A stretch of 25,056 bases of DNA, from contig NZ_CP093533.1 of the NCBI RefSeq assembly GCF_022682305.1, positions 1-25,056 on the forward strand. The letters are read 5' to 3'. Both the position numbers and the translations under genes were made by a program. The stretch comes from Shinella zoogloeoides (lineage in GTDB: Bacteria > Pseudomonadota > Alphaproteobacteria > Rhizobiales > Rhizobiaceae). A model generated the notes under the pieces. That model saw only the letters and a program-made list of their open reading frames with translations, did no database searches and had not been told where the DNA came from. This document shows positions 16,629-22,026 of the stretch, in pieces (the stretch's first letter is position 1; every line of letters begins with the position of its first letter).

Positions 16629-17195
16629 ATGATGATCGGCTATGCCCGCGTGTCCACCCAGGGCCAGGACCTCGACCAGCAGCGCGCCGCGCTCGGCGCG
16701 GCCGGCTGCGTCCGCATCTTCGAGGAAAAGGCATCGGGTGCGAAACGCGACCGGCCCGAGCTGACGCGGATGCTCGACTATTTGCAGCCTGGCAACGTGG
16801 TGACGATCACCAGGCTAGACCGCCTCGCCCGATCGACCGGCGACCTTCTCAACATCGCGGAGCGGATCAAGGACGCCGGCGCTGGCCTGCGTTCCCTGGC
16901 CGAGCCGTGGGCGGACACCACGACGCCGGCCGGTCGCATGGTGCTGACCGTGTTTGCCGGCATCGCGGATTTCGAGCGATCCTTGATCGTGGAGCGCACG
17001 AGCGTCGGCCGGATCGCGGCCAAGGCGCGGGGCGTTCGGTTTGGCCCCTCCCCTACCCTGTCGGCCGAGCAGATCACGCACGCCCGGCAGCTCATCAGCG
17101 AGGACAAGAAGCCGGTGGCAGAAGTCGCCCGGCTCCTTGGCGTGCATCGCGCCACGCTCTACCGGGCGCTTGAAAGCACAGCAGGGCGACCATAG
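16629..17195 (+). CDS. Third serine resolvase, probable plasmid multimer resolution
   Basis: This 188-aa small serine recombinase begins [13 protein letters not shown] (nucleophile Ser10). It has ITRLDRLARSTGDL, VERTSVGRIAAK and a C-terminal helix-turn-helix (KPVAEVARLLGVHRATLYRAL). An in-frame ATG at 16602 lies within the res repeats, so I prefer 16629. It is not linked to a transposase and differs from the two TnpR proteins of the nested transposons. With its own res-like site upstream, a plasmid dimer-resolution role is the simplest reading; it could also be left from a lost transposon. Its last codons (CCA TAG) lie in the 281-bp inverted repeat. Confidence 0.9.
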   Translation: MMIGYARVSTQGQDLDQQRAALGAAGCVRIFEEKASGAKRDRPELTRMLDYLQPGNVVTITRLDRLARSTGDLLNIAERIKDAGAGLRSLAEPWADTTTPAGRMVLTVFAGIADFERSLIVERTSVGRIAAKARGVRFGPSPTLSAEQITHARQLISEDKKPVAEVARLLGVHRATLYRALESTAGRP

Positions 17196-17470
17196 TGCTC
17201 GGCTGTGTCAAAAGGTGGGTTCTCGCCATGCTCGCGGCCTGCGGCCCCTGCGCGTGGCTCCGATCCCGGCCTTGCGGCCGCTTTTGACGCAGCCTGCGCC
17301 CCTATGGAATCCTGAACCTGTCGGGACGAAGGGCGTCCCGCCCTTCGCTCCGCTCCGGGGTTCTCCACGCCTGCGGCGCGTCGAACAAAGGGCTGAACCA
17401 GGCGCAGCGCCAGCCCCCGGCCGGCCCGCTCTCATCATCTAGGGCCGTAGGGACGGCCGGGGGCGGGATG
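17190..17470 (+). repeat. 281-bp inverted repeat, left copy
   Basis: This segment appears perfectly repeated in inverse orientation at 21737-22017 (coordinates sum to 39207). It begins CCATAGTGCTCGGCTG and ends GGGGGCGGGATG; sequence diverges directly outside both copies. It is very GC-rich and has no convincing gene. Each copy contains a nested inverted repeat, GGCTGTGTCAAAAG (17201) against CTTTTGACGCAGCC (to 17294), with one mismatch, and a hairpin GGGACG…CGTCCC. Confidence 0.95.
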
Positions 17471-17471
17471 G

Positions 17472-17499
17472 TTACATGCCTACATGCAAGCATGTTGAA
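17472..17499. promoter_or_regulatory. CATG-motif site 1
   Basis: TACATGCAAGCATGTT at 17481-17496 contains the inverted repeat ACATGC-AA-GCATGT, and a further TTACATG precedes it. The same 16 bases occur on the other strand at 19058-19073. It lies just inside the left 281-bp repeat, 108 bp before the ribbon-helix-helix gene. Confidence 0.6.
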
Positions 17500-17606
17500 C
17501 CGCCCCTGCCCCGAGTCGTGCCGGCGAGCGTAGCGGAATCGCACGATTTCAGCGGCTTGGATTCAAGGGGTTGTAGAATCAGAAGAATCGCGGTTTCCTG
17601 TAACCT

Positions 17607-17816
17607 ATGAGTCGGACCGCAATTCCAGTCAAAGAAAAGGTCGCCGCCCATCGGGAGCGGTTGCGGGCGGCCGGCCGCATCTATGTGAACACCGATCTTC
17701 CCGCCGATCTGGTCGCACAGCTCGACCAGATCAAGGAGGAACGGGGCGTGGCATCCCGCGCGCCCATCATCGAGGAAGCCGTGAGGTTACTTATCGAGAA
17801 GCAGCAAGGGGCATAA
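17607..17816 (+). CDS. Ribbon-helix-helix (CopG-like) regulator
   Basis: This 69-aa protein begins MSRTAIPVKEKVAAHRERLR. It has a beta-strand-like segment (RIYVNTDLPADLVAQLDQI) followed by helices ending IIEEAVRLLIEKQQGA, the usual ribbon-helix-helix layout of small plasmid copy-control or operator-binding proteins. It would act as a dimer on inverted-repeat DNA. It lies between a CATG-motif site and a strong terminator, upstream of the probable rep gene, so control of replication is the likely role. The start lacks an obvious ribosome-binding site. Confidence 0.75.
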   Translation: MSRTAIPVKEKVAAHRERLRAAGRIYVNTDLPADLVAQLDQIKEERGVASRAPIIEEAVRLLIEKQQGA

Positions 17817-17820
17817 CGGC

Positions 17821-17855
17821 AAAACGCCCGATCGCGCCAACGATCGAGCGTTTTT
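17821..17855 (+). terminator. Intrinsic terminator after the CopG-like gene
   Basis: AACGC-C-CGATCG and CGATCG-A-GCGTT form an 11-12 bp stem with one internal mismatch and a six-base loop (CGCCAA in part), followed by TTTTT. It should separate the regulator transcript from rep. Confidence 0.8.
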
Positions 17856-17924
17856 GTAGGCCGTCAGACACACCGTAGAGGTGGGGGCCGAGTTCTCCCC
17901 TTTTCTACGCTAGAGCCGCCCAAT

Positions 17925-17945
17925 CCGCAAGATTGATTCTTGCGG
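17925..17945. promoter_or_regulatory. Hairpin in the rep leader
   Basis: CCGCAAGA-TTGAT-TCTTGCGG is a perfect 8-bp inverted repeat 65 bp before the preferred rep start. It could be a regulator operator or a leader hairpin limiting rep expression. Confidence 0.45.
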
Positions 17946-18010
17946 GAACGGGTAAGCCGTGCCTGCCGTCCACAGTCGTCATGTCCTCCGAACGGAAGGA
18001 CGAGAGGCAT

Positions 18011-18886
18011 ATGTTGAGGACACAAATCGCGGCCGCGATCGGCTGCGCGCGCGCAAACGCGCTTGATGAAATCATGCGGGAGGTCTGGACGCGCTACAGC
18101 GCCGGCCAGCTCACCGAGGACGAGGCCGGGCAGCTCTCCACGCTCGCCCAGGAGCGCCGGGCGGCGTGGCGGGGATCAGGACAGGCCGTGCTTGGCCTGG
18201 TCATGCCCCCTCCCCTGGCGCGCTGCCCGACGCCGGTTCGCCGGCACAGCCATTTCAAGGGCCGTTCGGAGGGCCGGATATGGCGGCCGACCAACCGGCA
18301 GGAGGTGCAGAAGGTCTTGCTCGCCGCCAAACGCTACGAGCTGGCCGAGCGCCAGAAGGGCGAGCGCACCGGCCCGCTCGGATCGGTGGCGATCGAGGTG
18401 TTGGAGTTTTTCGTGAACCTGGTCGATTTCCGCACCGGCCGGCTGGAACCATCCCTGGACACGATCATGGGGAAGGTCCGGCGTTCGCGTGACGCCGTGG
18501 TGCGGGCGCTGAAGGCGCTGCGGGCGCATGGCTTCCTCGACTGGCTGCGGCGCTACGAGCCGACCGGCCGCGAAGGATCAGGCCCCCAGGTGCAGCAGGC
18601 GAGCAATGCCTATCGCCTGTCCCTGCCGGAAAAGGCGCTGCGGCTTCTCGGCCGGTTCGGCAAGGCCCCTCCCCCGCCCGACGACCATGTTGCCGCCCAG
18701 GAAGCCCGCACGGCCGAGCTGGACGCCTACAGGAAGGCCCTGCCCCTCGATGAGCTGGCGCGGTTCGAGGCGGGCGACACGGCACTAGGCCGGGCGCTCG
18801 CAGCCCTTGGGAAGTCGTTGCAGAAGCGTGAGTCCGCCAAGCAGACTGAATCCCCATCTGATCTTTATCTAAGAGGGCAAACATAA
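18011..18886 (+). CDS. Probable plasmid replication initiator (winged-helix)
   Basis: This 291-aa protein has a central winged helix-turn-helix-like region around GSVAIEVLEFFVNLVDFRTGRLEPSL (first 20: GSVAIEVLEFFVNLVDFRTG), then TIMGKVRRSRDAVVRALKAL and AHGFLDWLRRYEPTG. Such proteins serve as replication initiators in many alphaproteobacterial plasmids. No other initiator candidate exists on this molecule. I chose ATG 18011 because GGAAGGA lies about nine bases upstream; in-frame starts at 17981 (ATG) and 17933 (TTG) are possible, but the latter lies in the hairpin. Function is inferred from the fold pattern and its place beside parA/parB; a transcription regulator is the alternative. Confidence 0.62.
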   Translation: MLRTQIAAAIGCARANALDEIMREVWTRYSAGQLTEDEAGQLSTLAQERRAAWRGSGQAVLGLVMPPPLARCPTPVRRHSHFKGRSEGRIWRPTNRQEVQKVLLAAKRYELAERQKGERTGPLGSVAIEVLEFFVNLVDFRTGRLEPSLDTIMGKVRRSRDAVVRALKALRAHGFLDWLRRYEPTGREGSGPQVQQASNAYRLSLPEKALRLLGRFGKAPPPPDDHVAAQEARTAELDAYRKALPLDELARFEAGDTALGRALAALGKSLQKRESAKQTESPSDLYLRGQT

Positions 18887-18902
18887 GCGGTCGCCGCTGT
18901 TC

Positions 18903-18955
18903 GGGCCGCTTTCGCGGCCCTGCGGCGGTTCCGATCCGCTTATAGGGCGGATCGG
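18903..18955. other. Two tandem hairpins after rep; possible origin region
   Basis: GGGCCGC-TTTC-GCGGCCC (18903-18920) and CCGATCCGC-N7-GCGGATCGG (18931-18955) are perfect 7-bp and 9-bp stems. No T-run follows either. The gene-free stretch 18887-19121 also holds CATG-motif site 2, and is a candidate for part of oriV, though no classical iteron array is visible. Confidence 0.4.
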
Positions 18956-19048
18956 GAAACGGGAGCCTCAAAGCAAAACCGCAACGCTTGCGTCTGCGAC
19001 AACCGCCGCATGGGCTTTCGAGAGAAAGCGGGCGGCCAGGGCAGCGCT

Positions 19049-19075
19049 AAACATGTAAACATGCTTGCATGTAAG
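19049..19075. promoter_or_regulatory. CATG-motif site 2 upstream of the SprT-like gene
   Basis: Three CATG units lie in tandem, with AACATGCTTGCATGTA at 19058-19073 as the inverse of site 1. ATGTAAACATG (19053-19063) recurs at 19789, and the reverse strand shares GCAAGCATGTTTACA with 20471-20485. It lies 47 bp before the gene start and is a likely operator. Confidence 0.6.
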
Positions 19076-19121
19076 TGGGAAACGTGCGACGATTGTTTCG
19101 TACGATACAAAAGAGGCCGCC

Positions 19122-19778
19122 ATGTCCCCCGCCAATCCGACCGCGAAAACCTATGCCGCGCTGAATCGGGCGTTCGATTTCTTCAACGTCCGGTTGTTCT
19201 CCGGCGAGCTGCCGCCCTGCCTCGTGACCTTGCAGCGCAAGAATAAGGCTTACGGCTATTTCGCCGGCGGCCGGTTCGGATCGAAGGACGGCACGGAGAT
19301 CACCGACGAGATCGCGCTGAATCCGTCGCACTTCAAAAGCCGCACCGACGAGCAGAGCCTTTCCACCCTGGCGCATGAGATGGCGCACCTTTGGCAGCAC
19401 CATTTCGGCAAGCCGTCGCGCTCCGGCTACCACAACAAGGAATGGGGGGCGAAGATGCACGCGATCGGGCTGCACCCTTCCGACACCGGCCGGCCGGGCG
19501 GGAAGGAAACCGGCCAGTCTTGCAGCCATTACATCGTCGCCGGCGGTCCCTACGCCCGCGCCTTTGCCGAGCTGGCGGCGCAACCCGACTTCTCGGCCCT
19601 CTATGTCGAGCTTTGGGACGACGCCGACGCGAGGAAGAAGCGCAAGGCGAAGTCGGCCAGCAAGACCCGCTACACCTGCCCGAGCTGCGCGCTTCACGCC
19701 TGGGCGAAACCCGGCGCGCGCCTGGTTTGCGGCGAGTGCGACGAGCCGATGGCGGCCGAGGACGGGGACGACGATTAA
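19122..19778 (+). CDS. SprT-like zinc metalloprotease-domain protein
   Basis: This 218-aa protein has the SprT-like architecture. The zinc-protease motif HEMAH is at residues 85-89, with a third ligand candidate His104 (SGYHNKEWG). A C-terminal zinc ribbon follows (CPSC at 186-189 and CGEC at 203-206). Eukaryotic relatives (Spartan) cut proteins crosslinked to DNA; bacterial roles are mostly unknown. GAGG lies just before the ATG. An in-frame start at 19065 would overlap motif site 2 and is unlikely. Placed between rep and parA behind a shared operator type, it may act on the covalent relaxase-DNA or Rep complexes, which is inference only. All metal ligands are present. Confidence 0.85.
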   Translation: MSPANPTAKTYAALNRAFDFFNVRLFSGELPPCLVTLQRKNKAYGYFAGGRFGSKDGTEITDEIALNPSHFKSRTDEQSLSTLAHEMAHLWQHHFGKPSRSGYHNKEWGAKMHAIGLHPSDTGRPGGKETGQSCSHYIVAGGPYARAFAELAAQPDFSALYVELWDDADARKKRKAKSASKTRYTCPSCALHAWAKPGARLVCGECDEPMAAEDGDDD

Positions 19779-19788
19779 CCGCCTAGAA

Positions 19789-19857
19789 ATGTAAACATGA
19801 TTTCATGTATGAATGGAAGCATGTAGGCTCCCCTGCATGAAAGGATGCAAACATGAT
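19789..19857. promoter_or_regulatory. CATG-motif cluster 3; candidate centromere (parC) and parA operator
   Basis: Five or more CATG units lie within 69 bp immediately before and over the parA start: ATGTAAACATG, TTCATGTATG, AAGCATGTAGG, CTGCATGAAAGG and AAACATG. In type Ib partition systems the centromere lies directly upstream of parA and is bound by a small ParB that also represses the operon. This is the densest cluster on the plasmid. Confidence 0.55.
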
Positions 19858-20512
19858 TACAGTTGCGCTCTGCACCCAAAAGGGCGGGACCGGCAAGACC
19901 ACGATCGCGACGGCGCTTGCGGTCGCGGCGCACCTGGCCGGGAAGAAATCGGCCCTGCTCGACCTCGACCCGCAGACGAACGCTGTCAACTGGTTTGACC
20001 GGCGAGAGGGCGACGGGCCGGACGTTGCCTCGATCCAGCCCGGCGCTATCCGGCGCTCGCTGGACGCCTATCGCGGCCTTGGCATGGATTGGGTGTTCAT
20101 CGACACGCCCGGCAAGATGGACAGCGCCTCGACCGAGGCGGCTAAGTATGCCGACATGGTGTTGATCCCGACCCAGGCGCAGATATTCGCGATCGACACC
20201 TTGGAGCCGCTAAAGCGGCTGCTCGACATGGCGGGAAATCCGCCAACCTTCGTCGTGCTGAATCTCGTGCATCCGAACGCCGGGGGCAGGGCGGCCGACG
20301 ATGCCGCCGCGATCGCGGAGCGGTTCAACGTGTCGGTCGCGCCCATCCATATGTCGAGGCTGAAAGCCTATGAGGACGCGCCGGCCTTGGGGCAGACCCC
20401 GCAGGAGCTGGAACCGCAGGGGCGGGCGGCGCAGGAAGTCGCCGGCCTGTTCAGCTTCCTTTCGGAACAAGCAAGCATGTTTACAGGTAAGCATGAAAGG
20501 ATGAAAGCATGA
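19853..20512 (+). CDS. parA: ParA partition ATPase (type Ib-like)
   Basis: This 219-aa deviant Walker A ATPase has KGGTGKTT at residues 10-17, LLDLDPQTNAVNW (Walker A') and WVFIDTPGKMD (Walker B). There is no N-terminal DNA-binding extension, which with the short length places it among type Ib ParA proteins. These position plasmid copies over the nucleoid together with a small ParB. The stop overlaps the next gene's ATG as ATGA. The start is embedded in the CATG-motif cluster, implying autoregulation. Confidence 0.93.
   Translation: MITVALCTQKGGTGKTTIATALAVAAHLAGKKSALLDLDPQTNAVNWFDRREGDGPDVASIQPGAIRRSLDAYRGLGMDWVFIDTPGKMDSASTEAAKYADMVLIPTQAQIFAIDTLEPLKRLLDMAGNPPTFVVLNLVHPNAGGRAADDAAAIAERFNVSVAPIHMSRLKAYEDAPALGQTPQELEPQGRAAQEVAGLFSFLSEQASMFTGKHERMKA
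20471..20512. promoter_or_regulatory. CATG-motif site 4 in the end of parA
   Basis: GCAAGCATGTTTACA at 20471-20485 is followed by AAGCATGAAAGG and AAAGCATGAG up to the parB-like start. The motif is encoded within the last parA codons (SMFTGKHERMKA), so those codons may be constrained by DNA binding. Confidence 0.5.
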
Positions 20513-20847
20513 GCCGCAAGCCCTCGCTCCTGGCGACCGCCATCAAGACGCCCGAGCAACCGGCGACCGCGCCAGCAGCTCCAGGCGCTTCCGACACGGC
20601 AACCGCACCAAAGCGGGCCACTGGCGAACCGCAGACGGCCGGAACCTATGTTCCGCCGTCGCGGGCCGGCAAGACGGCCAAGACCCACCATTTGCCGCCG
20701 GCCTATTGGGAGACGCTGGAAGAACTCAGCTTCCGCACACGCGACGACAAGGGCAAGCGGATCACCCAGGAGCGGCTTGTGGCCGAGGCGCTGAACCTGC
20801 TTTTCGCCAAATACAATTTCCCGGTCGTTCGAGAGGGCGGGGATTGA
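20509..20847 (+). CDS. parB: Small ParB-like centromere-binding protein
   Basis: This 112-aa protein has a disordered Ala/Pro/Thr-rich N-terminal half (about residues 10-55) and a C-terminal ribbon-helix-helix-like segment: THHLPPAYWETLEELSFRTR, then GKRITQERLVAEALNLLFAKY. This layout and its ATGA overlap with a short parA fit the ParB partner of type Ib systems, which binds repeats upstream of parA. No ParB/Spo0J-type domain is present. The role is inferred from position and composition. Confidence 0.72.
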   Translation: MSRKPSLLATAIKTPEQPATAPAAPGASDTATAPKRATGEPQTAGTYVPPSRAGKTAKTHHLPPAYWETLEELSFRTRDDKGKRITQERLVAEALNLLFAKYNFPVVREGGD

Positions 20848-20854
20848 AATAGTA

Positions 20855-20876
20855 GCCGATTGTAGCTACATACGGC
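20855..20876. promoter_or_regulatory. Operator-like palindrome before the relB/yafQ-type pair
   Basis: The perfect 10-bp palindrome TGTAGCTACA (20861-20870) sits inside GCCG…CGGC, forming a 22-bp nearly symmetric site 23 bp before the antitoxin start. A TTGAAA at 20844-20849 lies 17 bases before TACATA (20867-20872), a weak promoter overlapping it. It is a likely autoregulatory site for the antitoxin. Confidence 0.55.
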
Positions 20877-20898
20877 CACAGCTATTTCAGGAGCCAAG

Positions 20899-21162
20899 AT
20901 GATGAGAGTCGATTCCGTAGTGCGCGCGCGCGTCGATGCCGAGACGAAGGATAGTGCCACCAAGGCGCTCGCGGAGATGGGGCTTTCCGTTTCCGACTAT
21001 ATCCGTATGGCCCTGGTCCGGGTTGCTCGTGACAAGGCCATTCCCTTCCCGGTGAAGGTGCCGAACGCGGAAACCATAGCGGCTATGGAGAAGACGGCGC
21101 GCGGCGAGGACGTTCACAAGGCCAAGGACGCGGGCGACCTGTTCAAGCAGTTGGGTATTTGA
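20899..21162 (+). CDS. RelB/DinJ-family antitoxin
   Basis: This 87-aa protein has an N-terminal ribbon-helix-helix (DSVVRARVDAETKDSATKAL then MGLSVSDYIRMALVRVARD), typical of RelB/DinJ, and a C-terminal toxin-binding tail (…GEDVHKAKDAGDLFKQLGI). CAGGAG at 20888-20893 gives a good ribosome-binding site for the ATG at 20899. The stop is directly followed by the toxin's GTG with no gap. It neutralises the toxin and represses the operon. Confidence 0.9.
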   Translation: MMRVDSVVRARVDAETKDSATKALAEMGLSVSDYIRMALVRVARDKAIPFPVKVPNAETIAAMEKTARGEDVHKAKDAGDLFKQLGI

Positions 21163-21435
21163 GTGCGCGACCCGTCCTATTCCGGCCAGTTCCGCCGCGA
21201 CGTGAAGCGGGCGGAGAAGCGCGGTAAGGACATGGCGAAGCTGCGCCATGTCCTGCAATTGTTGATCGAGGAAGCACCGCTGCCGGCGCGGTTGCGGGAC
21301 CATCCTTTGAAAAGCAACTGGATCGGCTATCGCGATCTCCACATAGAATCGGATTGGCTGCTGATCTATAAGGTTGACGCCACCAGCGTCCATTTCGAGC
21401 GGACCGGCACTCATTCTGATTTGTTCCGCGAGTAG
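21163..21435 (+). CDS. YafQ-type mRNA interferase toxin (RelE superfamily)
   Basis: This 90-aa protein should cut mRNA on translating ribosomes when freed from the antitoxin. Residues matching the E. coli YafQ active site are all present: His47, His60, Asp64-Trp65, His84 and Phe88 (in LRDHPL, GYRDLHIESDWLLIYK and GTHSDLF). It starts with GTG directly after the antitoxin stop, which ties its translation to the antitoxin. Length is normal and no damage is visible, so it is probably an active plasmid-stabilising toxin. Confidence 0.92.
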   Translation: MRDPSYSGQFRRDVKRAEKRGKDMAKLRHVLQLLIEEAPLPARLRDHPLKSNWIGYRDLHIESDWLLIYKVDATSVHFERTGTHSDLFRE

Positions 21436-21438
21436 GGC

Positions 21439-21470
21439 AACATGCTTACTTGCAATCATGTAAGCATAGC
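21439..21470. promoter_or_regulatory. CATG-motif site 5
   Basis: AACATGCTT and CATGTAAGCAT flank a short spacer between the toxin stop and the 79-aa gene. Both halves match parts of site 2 (19058-19075). Confidence 0.5.
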
Positions 21471-21485
21471 GTAAAGGCGATCTCC

Positions 21486-21725
21486 ATGACGAAGAAGGCA
21501 AGCCGCCTTACCCGCGAGATCACCGAAATGGCGGATGCTCAGCGCCGCCTCGGGATCAAGGGCGAAGCTATCCGCGACGAGGCTCTTGAGCATTGGCTGC
21601 GCACGGAAGGCGTAGCCGCCTATGATGAGCTGAAAGCCGATCCGTCGAGAGGACGGACGCCCGAACAGGTGCGTCAGCGCCTTGCGGACGAGCGCAGGCG
21701 TAGGGAAGCGGAACACGATAGATAG
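21486..21725 (+). CDS. Unknown 79-aa charged helical protein
   Basis: I do not recognise this protein. It begins MTKKASRLTREITEMADAQR and ends in a strongly charged helix (PEQVRQRLADERRRREAEHD). The central part (IRDEALEHWLRTEGVAAYDE) resembles short antitoxin or addiction-module regulators in character, without a defined motif. I preferred the ATG at 21486 over 21450, which lies in the CATG-motif site. Its own motif site suggests it belongs to the same regulon as parA and the SprT-like gene. It ends 12 bp before the right 281-bp repeat. Confidence 0.6.
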   Translation: MTKKASRLTREITEMADAQRRLGIKGEAIRDEALEHWLRTEGVAAYDELKADPSRGRTPEQVRQRLADERRRREAEHDR

Positions 21726-21736
21726 GTCCGCGCCTG

Positions 21737-22017
21737 CATCCCGCCCCCGGCCGTCCCTACGGCCCTAGATGATGAGAGCGGGCCGGCCGGGGGCTGGCGC
21801 TGCGCCTGGTTCAGCCCTTTGTTCGACGCGCCGCAGGCGTGGAGAACCCCGGAGCGGAGCGAAGGGCGGGACGCCCTTCGTCCCGACAGGTTCAGGATTC
21901 CATAGGGGCGCAGGCTGCGTCAAAAGCGGCCGCAAGGCCGGGATCGGAGCCACGCGCAGGGGCCGCAGGCCGCGAGCATGGCGAGAACCCACCTTTTGAC
22001 ACAGCCGAGCACTATGG
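21737..22017 (-). repeat. 281-bp inverted repeat, right copy
   Basis: This is the exact reverse complement of 17190-17470 as far as I can read it. It starts 12 bp after the 79-aa gene and ends 10 bp beyond the stop of traG (which is on the minus strand). The 76-aa frames in the two copies translate identically, which reflects repeat identity and is not evidence for a gene. Confidence 0.95.
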
Positions 22018-22026
22018 CATGTGCTG

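Noticed and set aside
17208..17438. Identical 76-codon frames in both copies of the 281-bp repeat
   Set aside because: They translate identically only because the DNA is duplicated. The product is Gly/Arg/Ala-rich with no motif or ribosome-binding site.
18887..19121. Iteron array for a classical iteron-controlled origin
   Set aside because: Only hairpins and one CATG site are present; there is no series of direct repeats of 17-22 bp.
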